Of a stretch of 32,840 nt of DNA, positions 24,656 to 31,486 are shown one piece after another (the stretch's first letter is position 1; every line of letters starts with the position of its first letter). The position numbers were made by a program, and so were the translations under genes. The notes under the pieces are model-generated. The model did not search any database, was not told the origin of the DNA, and worked only from the letters and a program-made list of their open reading frames with translations. The stretch is from Actinomycetales bacterium. GTDB lineage: Bacteria > Actinomycetota > Actinomycetes > Actinomycetales > Cellulomonadaceae. The DNA is taken from positions 1 to 32,840 of the forward strand of contig JAHLLI010000027.1 of the NCBI GenBank assembly GCA_020444245.1, given 5' to 3'.

Positions 24656-25267
24656 CTGCGGCGACGCCGTGCCCATCACGCCGGGCTCGCAGTCGCGCTG
24701 GTTACGGCGCACTACCCGCCCGCCGACCTCACTCCCGGGGAGTTCGAGGAGTACCTCACCTCGCTGTTCGACGCCCTCGACATGGGCGGTGCTGTTGGCA
24801 GTCTCCGTGTGCAGACGCACGAGGTCGTTTCCGGCGCGGACGGCACGTACGACTTCGACGCGACCGTGAGGTACGAGCTCGGCGGCATGGACTTCCTGAT
24901 CGTCGTTGAGGCGAAGCGGCACAAGAACCCGATCAAGCGCGAGCTGGTCCAGGTGCTGCACCAGAAGTTTCAGTCCGTCGGTGGTCAGAAGGCGGTTCTG
25001 GTCTCCACCGTCCCGTTCCAGCACGGAGCACTTGACTTCGCGCTCGTCCACGGCGTTGCCCTCGTCACCGTCACCGAGGGCCGCTTCACCTTCCAGACCA
25101 GGTCGTCGGATGCGGCGCCTCCGCCATCCGAGGTCCAGGCGCATGAGCTGGGCCTGGCGACACTCGTCGGCTACGCCTACGGCCGAGGCGAACAGCCAGG
25201 ATCCATCACTTCCACGATCGTCTCGCCCGAGTACCCGGAGTACCTGGCCGGACTGCTTCTGCCGTAG
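24572..25267 (+). CDS. Mrr-like restriction endonuclease (5' end uncertain)
   Basis: Up to 231 residues. The reliable part starts around YPPADLTPGEFEEYLTSLFD and contains the PD-(D/E)XK core: YDFDATVRYELGG with the Asp and FLIVVEAKRHK with E-A-K, then ELVQVLHQKFQSVGGQKAVLV. This is the Mrr_cat layout, in which a strand-Asp, strand-ExK and recombinase-like helix follow each other. The first ~45 residues are Arg/Gly-rich, overlap the minus-strand fragment and look unlike a real N-terminus. The starts at GTG 24572 or 24611 are therefore doubtful, and the gene may be truncated or joined there. It may be an active defence nuclease or a remnant. Confidence 0.7.
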   Translation: MEGGPGLGRGQLGVAGGEDAVEDLPTGWLRRRRAHHAGLAVALVTAHYPPADLTPGEFEEYLTSLFDALDMGGAVGSLRVQTHEVVSGADGTYDFDATVRYELGGMDFLIVVEAKRHKNPIKRELVQVLHQKFQSVGGQKAVLVSTVPFQHGALDFALVHGVALVTVTEGRFTFQTRSSDAAPPPSEVQAHELGLATLVGYAYGRGEQPGSITSTIVSPEYPEYLAGLLLP

Positions 25268-25340
25268 TCGCGCCGCGATGAGCTTCGCGGCCTCCGTCAG
25301 CCGCGTCCGCCAGCCCGCGGTGACTCGGTAGCGTCGAGCC

Positions 25341-25649
25341 ATGAGCACCAAGTTGAGCCCGGGTGCCTCCGGGGCGATCCGCCGCTTCGCTGGCTGGATT
25401 GCGCGTGGGTCGGTCGGGCATCCGATGCTCGAGGGGATCGACTACTGGGCTGACCTCAAGGACTCGCCGAGCCAGATGGAGACCTGCTTCGCGATCTTCG
25501 CGAACGTCCTCGAGTTCGACGACGCCGGCGAGCCGCTCAACGAGAAGCACGCTGAGCGACGGGCGGCAGCATGGCTCTACCAGTACTGCACGGGCGACCT
25601 CCCACCGGGCGAGCCGGCGTTGGAGCCCTGGGAGTGCGAGTTGTACTGA
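25341..25649 (+). CDS. Small conserved protein (102 aa, DUF7677-like)
   Basis: The protein starts MSTKLSPGASGAIRRFAGWI and continues with GHPMLEGIDYWADL, FAIFANVLEFDDAGEPLNEK, AERRAAAWLYQYCTG and a final PWECELY. It is acidic and soluble with no membrane segment. The pattern 'SGAIR.F...I..G..GHP.LEG.DY' matches small proteins I recall under DUF7677, which often lie near toxin or immunity genes; the family number is from memory. It is 91 bases upstream of the 240-residue gene on the same strand, so an immunity or partner role is possible. The ATG at 25341 is the only sensible start. Confidence 0.7.
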   Translation: MSTKLSPGASGAIRRFAGWIARGSVGHPMLEGIDYWADLKDSPSQMETCFAIFANVLEFDDAGEPLNEKHAERRAAAWLYQYCTGDLPPGEPALEPWECELY

Positions 25650-25745
25650 TCCCGTCGGTTCGGACGCGCTCGGCTTGCCGGCGCGCGACGTCGCGAGTCG
25701 AGCTGTCGCTGCCAGGGTGGTCGATCTCGGGGATACGGTCCGCAC

Positions 25746-26468
25746 GTGGTCCTCATCGACATAGACGAATACGGCACGTGGCCCGCAGGGCTGGAGCGAA
25801 CCGTCAGGTCGATCGCGGAGCGTTACGAAGGTGCCGGGTCCACGAGTTCCGACCTGTGGCTCGGCGACGACGAGCGAACGAAGATCGAGTTCGCGCTCGA
25901 TGGCGTCAGCGTCAGGGTGTTCCACGCCACTCGACTACTCCCGTTCGAGGTGACCGGGATCAGGCGTGAGGGACTCAAGCTGGCGAGCGGGGAGATGTTC
26001 GCCTCGAAGGTGTCGGATGCGGTGGCCTGCGGGGTGCTGTCCCATGACGAGGGCGAGGAGCTGATCCGTTCCGCGATGCCGCTCGACGGGTCGGCTGGCG
26101 CCCGCGCTGCCCAAGTCTGTGCTTCGGCCGGGACGGCTGTGTACCGCGACGATCCGCACGGGGTGCGCCCGTTGCTCGAGTCGTGGGGCGGCGAGGTCCT
26201 GTACTTCGCCCACGAGCACGATGCCCTTGGGAAGCGCCTGCGGCACTTGGGCACCCCGACCGTCATCGAGCTGTCGGTACCAGCGGTTCGGCCGCACGAT
26301 CTGTGGTTCCCGGGCGTCGAGCAGTGCGTCGTGGGCGCGGTGCTCGGCTTCGCGGACGTGGGCGCTGATGTGTTCATTCGTGCCGATGCCGTCGCCCCTC
26401 GAGAAGTGCTCGCCGTGCATCAGCCGGGCGGGGCGTGGTGGGCGCGGTTTCCGAGGCTCCCGGACTAG
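25746..26468 (+). CDS. Hypothetical protein with possible ADP-ribosyltransferase-like domain
   Basis: A 240-residue soluble protein. The segment VRVFHATRLLPFEVTGIRRE (His60-x-T-R) followed by GLKLAS resembles the 'H-G/A-T.......I...GL' start of ADP-ribosyltransferase and KptA-like folds. Later, EVLYFAHEHDALGKRLRHLG and PTVIELSVPA fit the strand pattern of such domains. I see no clear second-motif Tyr or catalytic Glu that would settle it. The start is the GTG at 25746. A small acidic gene precedes it, an arrangement seen in toxin-immunity pairs. The function is inference. Confidence 0.7.
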   Translation: MVLIDIDEYGTWPAGLERTVRSIAERYEGAGSTSSDLWLGDDERTKIEFALDGVSVRVFHATRLLPFEVTGIRREGLKLASGEMFASKVSDAVACGVLSHDEGEELIRSAMPLDGSAGARAAQVCASAGTAVYRDDPHGVRPLLESWGGEVLYFAHEHDALGKRLRHLGTPTVIELSVPAVRPHDLWFPGVEQCVVGAVLGFADVGADVFIRADAVAPREVLAVHQPGGAWWARFPRLPD

Positions 26469-26508
26469 TGCACCGGCGGCGAGGCGTCGGCGTCGCAGGG
26501 CTCAGGCG

Positions 26509-26925
26509 TCAGGCGAACGGGTCGATGAGCCGCAGGCCGGGGATGCCGGTGAAGTCCGCGGTGTTGCGGGTGGCCAGGGTGGCGTCCTGTGACACGCAGG
26601 TCGCGGCGATCTCGGCGTCGGCGAGGCTGATCGGGCGCCCGGCCTTCTCGCGGTGGACCAGGACGGTCGCGGCGGCCTGTGCGGCGGGTACGTCGTAGAT
26701 GAGGATCGTGTCGGCGTAGGCCTCGAGCAGCTGGTGCCAGCGGCCGGTCAGGGTGCGCTGCCGTCGTCCGGCCGGCAGGCGGCTCAGGCCTCGCTCGATC
26801 TCCTGGACGGTCACGACACTGATCGTCACCTCGCTCTGGTCGAGCGCGGCCGCCCAGGTGAGCACGCCGGGGTCGGGCTGGTCCTTCATGAGTTCGGAGA
26901 CGACGTTGGTGTCGGCGACGATCAC
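26509..26925 (-). CDS. PIN-domain toxin of a VapBC/FitAB-type system
   Basis: The 138-residue protein has the PIN-domain acidic set: Asp5 in IVADTNVVSELM, Glu42 in VVTVQEIERGL, Asp103 in LADAEIAATC, and Asp124 in TRNTADFTGI. These coordinate Mg2+ in ribonuclease toxins. The 'VVSELM....P...V..W' and 'EI.RG...LP.G.R' features are typical of the FitB subgroup. The GTG start at 26925 overlaps the antitoxin stop by four bases, so translation is coupled. It probably stabilises the element. Confidence 0.92.
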   Translation of the reverse strand: MIVADTNVVSELMKDQPDPGVLTWAAALDQSEVTISVVTVQEIERGLSRLPAGRRQRTLTGRWHQLLEAYADTILIYDVPAAQAAATVLVHREKAGRPISLADAEIAATCVSQDATLATRNTADFTGIPGLRLIDPFA

Positions 26926-27158
26926 ACGAGGTCCACGTCACGCGAGACGCCGGTGCGCTCCGGCAGGTCGAGATCGACACCGCCGTCAGCCGCGAACGCC
27001 TGGTGCAGCGAGACGAGAATGTTCGACTCGGGACGGCCCGTCGTGGCGTCGAGGATGGCACGGACCTCGGCCTCCACCGACCGGCCGTGGCGCGCGGCTC
27101 GTTCGCGCAGCCGGGCGTGGGTCCGTTCGTTGAGCTGGCGGATCGTCAGGGTTCCCAT
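26922..27158 (-). CDS. Ribbon-helix-helix antitoxin (FitA/VapB-like)
   Basis: A 78-residue protein starting MGTLTIRQLNERTHARLRER and continuing AARHGRSVEAEVRAILD, the ribbon-helix-helix pattern of FitA-type antitoxins. The tail would wrap the PIN toxin. The ATG at 27158 follows GGAGG; the longer frame upstream lacks a ribosome site. It should bind its own promoter region with the toxin, probably at the palindrome at 27183-27190. Confidence 0.9.
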   Translation of the reverse strand: MGTLTIRQLNERTHARLRERAARHGRSVEAEVRAILDATTGRPESNILVSLHQAFAADGGVDLDLPERTGVSRDVDLV

Positions 27159-27182
27159 CGTCGAAACACCTCCTGACAGCAA

Positions 27183-27190
27183 TGCTAGCA
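27183..27190. promoter_or_regulatory. Candidate autoregulatory operator of the toxin-antitoxin operon
   Basis: TGCTAGCA is a perfect 8-bp palindrome 25 bases upstream of the antitoxin ATG. It sits in the likely -10 region of the leftward promoter, where a ribbon-helix-helix antitoxin would repress. Confidence 0.4.
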
Positions 27191-27286
27191 CCGGCTGTTC
27201 GGCGCGGCCTGGGGCTGAGTGTGAGAACTGGAGTCCTCACGTGATGCGGATTCTTCTCACGATCGGGCGTTATGGACCGGCTGCGG

Positions 27287-28645
27287 TCATGCCCGTCGCG
27301 GAGCGATCGCGTCGAGCCGCTCGGCGATCCGGTGCTGGGCGTCGTCGGCGGCGTGCTGGTAGTGGAGGGCCGCGCGGGGCGTGGAGTGGCCGGCGCGCTG
27401 CATGAGCTCGGGCAGGGTGGCGCCGGTCAGGGCGACGAGGGTCATCGCGCTGTGGCGCAGGTCGTGCCAGGTGAGGTCGTCGCGGCCGATCGCGCGGCGC
27501 GCCCGGTGGAACATCGTGGTCCGATGGCCGCCGGTGAGCGGGCGGCCGGTGCTGGTGCCGAAGACGAGCGCGTCGCGGCCGGCCGGAGTGAACCGGGCCA
27601 TGTGGTCCGCTAGCGATTCGACGGCGGCCGTCGGCAGCGCGACCGTCCGGACGCCGGCTCGGGACTTGGTCGAGGAGAACCGGCCGCCACCGGTGCCGGG
27701 CCGCGACAACGACTGCTCGACGCGCACGTTCCCGGCCGAGAGGTCGACGTGCTTGCGCTGAAGGGCGAAGAGCTCGCCGGCACGCAGGCCGCTGAGGAAC
27801 GAGACGACGACCGCCGCCCGGTAGCGCTCGGGCATCGCGTCGGCCAGCGCCCACAGCTCGTCCGGCGTGACGACGCGCCGCTCGCCGCGGTGCCGGGAGT
27901 CGCGCTGGCTCGCGCCCTTGATCGCGCACGGGTTCGCCGGGATGAGCCCGTCGGAGACGGCCTGGGCCATCCCGGTGTGCAGCAGGCGGTAGGCCTGTGC
28001 GGCTTCGGTGTGGCCGAGGTTGGGGCGAGTGGCGCGGTCGTCCGTCACGACGCCACCCGTCGCCTCGAGCCACGCCTCGCGAAGCTCGGCCGGGATGCGC
28101 CCGGTCGACGCGACGACGCGCCCGTTCTCCGCGGCCCAGGCGCGGATCGCGGCGTTGACGCGCGTCGGCGCCGACGCTGCCCGCTGCCATCGCTCACCAG
28201 CCCGCCGCCCCGCCTCGGCGAGCACCGCCGCATCCCACTCACGCACCGCCGCCGGCGTCACCGACGCCAGGGACTGCTCCCCGAGCCTCACAACCCGCGG
28301 CCGCGAGCCGCCCGCCAGCGGCACGTCGGCGTCGATCCACCGTTCGAGCAGCCGCGCGTACAGCGCTCGCGTGCTCGGCGCGAGGTCACCCCGCGTCGCG
28401 ATCCACCCGCGGAACCACTCCCCGAGCGGCTGGTCCCCCAACCGCGGGTCGTGCCAGACGCCCCGTGCCATCCGCGAGACCTCATGCGCCAACGCCTGGT
28501 CCGCTTCGGCTTTCGTCGGGTACGTCCCCAGCGTCCGCATCGCCCCGTCGGGACCGGTGTACCGGGCCTGCCACCGCCCGGAAGGCAGCTTGCGCACGGC
28601 TCCGGACGCACGGCGGTGTCGGCGGGAGGTGGTCGAAGTGGTCAT
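27287..28645 (-). CDS. int: Tyrosine integrase with an Lsr2-like insertion
   Basis: A 452-residue tyrosine recombinase. The N-terminal arm-binding domain (SGRWQARYTGPDG..RTLGTY) is followed by a core-binding domain (about 75-245) ending LLHTGMAQAVSDGLIPANPC, and a catalytic domain with SGLRAGELFAL (first Arg), HDLRHSAMTL (His-x-x-Arg), AGHSTPRAALHYQHA (His and nucleophile Tyr). Inside the core-binding domain, residues about 164-196 (IRAWAAENG...GRIPAELREAW) match the DNA-binding tail of Lsr2. The ATG at 28645 gives the natural N-terminus; the longer frame crosses the att site. Its 5' end faces the right att site 103 bases away. Confidence 0.92.
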   Translation of the reverse strand: MTTSTTSRRHRRASGAVRKLPSGRWQARYTGPDGAMRTLGTYPTKAEADQALAHEVSRMARGVWHDPRLGDQPLGEWFRGWIATRGDLAPSTRALYARLLERWIDADVPLAGGSRPRVVRLGEQSLASVTPAAVREWDAAVLAEAGRRAGERWQRAASAPTRVNAAIRAWAAENGRVVASTGRIPAELREAWLEATGGVVTDDRATRPNLGHTEAAQAYRLLHTGMAQAVSDGLIPANPCAIKGASQRDSRHRGERRVVTPDELWALADAMPERYRAAVVVSFLSGLRAGELFALQRKHVDLSAGNVRVEQSLSRPGTGGGRFSSTKSRAGVRTVALPTAAVESLADHMARFTPAGRDALVFGTSTGRPLTGGHRTTMFHRARRAIGRDDLTWHDLRHSAMTLVALTGATLPELMQRAGHSTPRAALHYQHAADDAQHRIAERLDAIAPRRA

Positions 28646-28660
28646 GGTCGGGACCTCATC

Positions 28661-28680
28661 CTTATGGCACGTTATGGCAC
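28661..28680. repeat. Right arm-type repeat (copy 2)
   Basis: CTTATGGCACGTTATGGCAC is a tandem of two 10-base units and matches 20461-20480 at 18 of 20 positions. It lies between the integrase start and the right att site, as expected for an integrase arm-binding site. It may also overlap the integrase promoter. Confidence 0.6.
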
Positions 28681-28748
28681 GGCCGACCCGTACAAGGGTC
28701 TCAGGGAGGTCCGACAGAGCCTCGAAATCGCTCTGACCTGGGGAAATA

Positions 28749-28793
28749 CTGGAGCGGGTGACGGGAATCGAACCCGCGCTATCAGCTTGGGAA
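28749..28793 (-). repeat. Right attachment site: second copy of the tRNA-Gly(CCC) 3' half
   Basis: Identical to 20312-20356 over 45 bases. On the minus strand the core CAGCTTCCCAAGCTG is a near-perfect inverted repeat around the anticodon loop, as expected for integrase core sites. Continuing into the would-be 5' half (28794-28820) there is a 7-base stretch that could nearly pair with the acceptor stem, but no D arm, so I do not call a working tRNA. Confidence 0.8.
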
Positions 28794-28858
28794 GCTGGAG
28801 GACCCGCTATTCGCGCCCGCGGTCTGAGCACGTTTGCGCAGGTCGGAAGGCTTCCAGA

Positions 28859-28893
28859 CGACACCTGGCGACAGTTCGCGACACCTGCCGACA
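28859..28893. repeat. Direct repeats CGACACCTGsCGACA
   Basis: The 15-base sequence occurs at 28859-28873 and 28879-28893, 14 of 15 bases identical, with a 20-base step. It lies just right of the second att copy and just before another tandem repeat. The spacing of about two helical turns suits paired binding sites for an integrase or excisionase of the adjoining element. Confidence 0.5.
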
Positions 28894-28897
28894 CCCG

Positions 28898-28917
28898 GTA
28901 ATGGAGCGTAATGGAGC
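28898..28917. repeat. Tandem GTAATGGAGC repeat, arm-type-like
   Basis: Two perfect 10-base copies (28898-28907 and 28908-28917). The unit resembles that of the first element's arm repeats (GTTATGGCAC), with the same 10-base tandem design, but is clearly different. It probably marks the left arm of a second element with a related integrase. Confidence 0.5.
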
Positions 28918-28920
28918 GCG

Positions 28921-29279
28921 CCGGGACCCGACGGATCGCGGCCGCCGAGGCGTCACGCTCCCGTCCCGATGTGCTCGGTCGTAGCCGATGAGCGCGCTGC
29001 GGGTGCGGGCCAGGAACTCGCAGGGGTAGCCACCCGCCGCGCGCGTTCTACGTCGGCCCCTGACCGGACGCCGCGACGTCGTGACGGATCACCACCATCG
29101 GCGGGCCCCGCTCGGTCGGCCGCGAAACCGGGGCAACAGCACGCAGCACCCGTGATAGGCCGCGCCCCATCCGAGGCGACATGCGGTCACCCACGTTCGG
29201 GCCCCGTGGTCACAGCCACCACGGCTAATGCCTGGATTCACCTGGCTGGTCCGTCGGCAGAGTGGAGGAGGCACCTGCC
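28921..29279. other. Gene-free stretch of the second element's left end
   Basis: I see no convincing gene here. A 7-bp hairpin CCGTGGT/ACCACGG lies at 29204-29224, and a strong ribosome site GGAGGAGG precedes the small ORF at 29280. Confidence 0.4.
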
Positions 29280-29588
29280 ATGAGCGAACCTTCCTTCAAG
29301 GCAGTCTCCATGCCCACAGGTGCCGGCGCGCCCGGCGCTGCGATGGCCGCGGGAGCTCCGATCGGCGCCGTCAAGACCAAGGACCGCGAGCGATACGCGC
29401 GGACCTCACTGGTGAGAGGCGACGCGTCGACGTTCACCCTCGTGACGGGGCTCCCCGGCACGGTGCTGCTTCAGCAGAAGTGCAGCGACGGCACATGGAC
29501 AACCCTCAGCAATCGGGGCTGTCGGCCGCCCGCGATGCCGCGAGCAGCAGGTCGTTCACCTCGGTGCGCGTCGCCATCAGGGTCGTGA
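29280..29588 (+). CDS. Small hypothetical protein, probably 3'-truncated
   Basis: A good ribosome site (GGAGGAGG) precedes the ATG at 29280. About 75 residues read as real: MSEPSFKAVSMPTGAGAPGA, then an Ala/Gly-rich stretch, then the strand-rich ASTFTLVTGLPGTVLLQQKC and SDGTWTTL. The last ~27 residues are antisense to the end of the DUF5677 gene and lose this character, so the original gene was probably cut near 29515. I do not recognise the family. Confidence 0.45.
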   Translation: MSEPSFKAVSMPTGAGAPGAAMAAGAPIGAVKTKDRERYARTSLVRGDASTFTLVTGLPGTVLLQQKCSDGTWTTLSNRGCRPPAMPRAAGRSPRCASPSGS

Positions 29589-30579
29589 TCGCGACGAGGG
29601 CGACGGGACTCTCTCGTTCCCCGGTGTCCAGCAGAAAGGCGACCAGGCCGTGCAGCACCGAGGTGAGCGTGGCGCTGGCCGGCTCGGCGAGCCCGGCGAG
29701 GGATCGTCCGATGCGGTACCGCAGCCGGTCCTCGCTGACCGCGGTGTTCAGCACGAGGCTGCGCGAGGTGGCGTGCACCTCGTGGTTGGCCCACCGGTAG
29801 TGCGAGCGCATGCGCTGCAACGCCGCCAGCCGTTCGAGGTCGGGGAACTGAACCTGCTTCTGGTCGAACAGAATGGTCGCCCACCCGTACATCGACTTCA
29901 TGCCCGGGCCGTGCTCGGCGATCGCGGCGTCGCGTCGAGCGGTGAATCGTGCCATGTCGTCCCCGTCGAAGGCGTCCGGGTCGATCTTTACGTACTCCTG
30001 CGCATCCTTGAGACGCTCGATCTGGCCGTAGGCGTCGAACCTCGCCGCGAGCGTCGGATGCTGGCCGTCGGGCGCGCCCTGCTCCCCGATCACCGTGGCG
30101 TACACGGCTAGCTCGTGGGCCGTCCGGCTGCGAGCGAGCGCTGCCCCCGGCAGTCCGCCGAGCAGCAGGTCCTGCACCTCGAGCGCGACGCGGCACATGC
30201 GCGCCTGTAGCCCGGCGAGGACGCGCAGCCGAGGGTCGGGATCGACGCCCGCCTCGCGAGCCTCGCGCTCGCGGCGCGCGAAGGTCTCGATCAGGGCCGA
30301 CTCGGCGATACCGACGAAGGCCGTGTACAGGTCGAGCGCGGGGCCCCACTGGCGCAGCACGGCATCACGGTGCTCGCGACGCTCCTCCTCGGCGCGCAGG
30401 GCGAGGTCCGATGCACTCGCACGGATCTGCGCGGCGAGCTCGTTCGCCGCCACCTCGAGCTCGAGCTCGAGCAGGGAGTCGGCGTCGCCGTGGCCGTCTT
30501 CGAGCCTGTCGGCGATCGCGCGCGTGATAGCCAAGGCAGGGGTGGCGAAGTCGATCAGCGCGTCGTCCGAATCCGTCAT
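29506..30579 (-). CDS. DUF5677 family protein
   Basis: A 357-residue helical protein. The central segment RVALEVQDLLLGGLPGAALARSRTAHELAVYATVIGE, followed by YGWATILFDQ, LAALQRMRSHYRWANHEVHA and a C-terminal helix, fits DUF5677, whose members share 'L...G...A....R...E' and 'Y..AN..VHA' motifs; the role is unknown. It lacks signal or membrane segments. I chose the ATG at 30579 (MTDSDDALIDFATP). DUF5677 genes are often found in accessory and defence regions, which fits this context. Confidence 0.82.
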   Translation of the reverse strand: MTDSDDALIDFATPALAITRAIADRLEDGHGDADSLLELELEVAANELAAQIRASASDLALRAEEERREHRDAVLRQWGPALDLYTAFVGIAESALIETFARREREAREAGVDPDPRLRVLAGLQARMCRVALEVQDLLLGGLPGAALARSRTAHELAVYATVIGEQGAPDGQHPTLAARFDAYGQIERLKDAQEYVKIDPDAFDGDDMARFTARRDAAIAEHGPGMKSMYGWATILFDQKQVQFPDLERLAALQRMRSHYRWANHEVHATSRSLVLNTAVSEDRLRYRIGRSLAGLAEPASATLTSVLHGLVAFLLDTGERESPVALVAITTLMATRTEVNDLLLAASRAADSPDC

Positions 30580-30599
30580 GGGTCGAATCTTCCACACAC

Positions 30600-30880
30600 T
30601 CGCCAGCCACAAGGTAGGGCTTCAGCCACCTGCCGACAGGACCAAGGTGCTCAGGGTGGCGTGGCTCGAAGACGTCCGGGGCGGTTGAGCACTCCTCGCC
30701 GGCCCAGATGTACCAGCCGCGGGTGCGCCCGCCTGGTGGGTGACGCAGGCCGTCGACGGGCAGAAGGCCGGTATCGACCCCTCGGGCCACGCCGAGGAGT
30801 TCGCCCGGCAGGGCGGGCGATCGTGGTGCGCCGAAGAGCGCGACCACGTCGCCGCCGTAGCCCAAGGCGAAGGCGTCCAT
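30600..30880 (-). pseudogene. Truncated immunity-like protein gene
   Basis: The first ~93 residues from the ATG at 30880 look genuine: MDAFALGYGGDVVALFGAPR, GLRHPPGGRTRGWYIWAGEE, and APDVFEPRHPEHL followed by KPYL. This resembles small proteins with 'RHPP....GWYIW.GE.....F..P.H..HL....PYL.LPPGWRF' that I associate with toxin-immunity loci. The expected 'LPPGWRF...' ending is missing, and the frame instead runs into antisense of the DUF5677 gene up to 30365. I read it as cut by a junction near 30600. Confidence 0.55.
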
Positions 30881-31120
30881 GGCCGAAGGCTAGGGGCGCG
30901 AACGCACGGTCGTAGCCGCAGATGGTGCGCGCACCGGTGCGAGGGGCGCGGCGGGCGGCCGCTTCAGGTCGCCCGGTTAAGAGCAAAGTCCAGAAGTCGC
31001 GGAGCTGCCCCGATCTGGAGGCGAGGGCTGTCTCGCACGCGGGGTTCAAGTTGGGTCGGGTTCGCCTGGTTCACGTGTGGGTCCATCAGCTGCTTGGGGT
31101 GGCGCCGATGCTCTCCTTGG

Positions 31121-31270
31121 TCATGACTGCTGCACTGCGGATGGGTGGGCCGCCTGGGTCGCGACCGCCTGCCGCGGCTGACGCACGATCGCGGCGACCA
31201 CGGCGCACAGGGCCCCGGGAACGAACAGCGTGCCGATCTGGAGACTGCGAGGCGACGCGCGCTCGGCCAT
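31121..31270 (-). CDS. Possible small single-pass membrane peptide
   Basis: The 49-residue frame MAERASPRSLQIGTLFVPGA continues LCAVVAAIVRQPRQ, giving one hydrophobic helix flanked by arginines. The composition is better than the Arg-rich shadows around it, but there is no strong ribosome site and no partner gene. It could be chance. The rest of 30881-31486 shows no convincing gene. Confidence 0.22.
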   Translation of the reverse strand: MAERASPRSLQIGTLFVPGALCAVVAAIVRQPRQAVATQAAHPSAVQQS

Positions 31271-31398
31271 CCTGCCGATCGCGTGGCGCTGCTGGGCCGC
31301 TCGGCTGGGGTCTCTCGTGGATGTGGTCCCAGATTCACGCCCGCTGGCCACTGCTCCGGATCGGCCCGCCTCAGGTAGTGACGGTGGCTAGATGGATA

Positions 31399-31413
31399 CT
31401 CTGTCGGTCAGAG
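31399..31413. promoter_or_regulatory. Candidate operator upstream of the XRE-ImmA gene
   Basis: CTCTG-TCGGT-CAGAG is a perfect 5-bp inverted repeat about 75 bases upstream of the start, next to the AT-rich TAGATGGATACT that may include the -10 element. The downstream protein has its own HTH domain, so autoregulation here is plausible. Confidence 0.35.
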
Positions 31414-31486
31414 ACCGTGATGGGTCACTCGGAGGGTCTTATCGCGCGGGCCTCGCCGAGGCAGCGACCACCTGGGAGGAGGCGGG

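Larger units (their letters stand above)
20312..28793. mobile_element. Integrated genomic island in tRNA-Gly(CCC), carrying defence-type cargo
   Basis: The 8.5-kb element is bounded by a 45-bp direct repeat of the 3' half of tRNA-Gly(CCC) (20312-20356 and 28749-28793). It carries a tyrosine integrase at its right end, an excisionase, and a 20-bp arm-type repeat inside each end (20461-20480, 28661-28680). The cargo includes a zinc-ribbon/PD-(D/E)XK protein, a TIR-like protein, an Mrr-like nuclease and a toxin-antitoxin pair. No replication, relaxase or FtsK-type transfer gene is visible, so it is not self-transmissible on this evidence. Several cargo genes use more A- and T-ending codons than the flanking chromosome. 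Confidence 0.8.

Noticed and set aside
24401-25351. A single 316-codon minus-strand gene opposite the Mrr-like gene
   Set aside because: Only its two ends look protein-like; the middle is antisense to a clear nuclease core. I kept the C-terminal part as a fragment and raised the insertion idea separately.
26500-27260. Frames overlapping the toxin-antitoxin operon on both strands
   Set aside because: The PIN toxin and ribbon-helix-helix antitoxin explain the region fully; the others are shadows.
28750-28820. An intact tRNA-Gly(CCC) gene at the right att site
   Set aside because: The T arm, acceptor 3' strand and anticodon loop are present, and a 7-base stretch nearly pairs with the acceptor stem. 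However, there is no D arm and the anticodon stem is imperfect, so it is only the 3' half.
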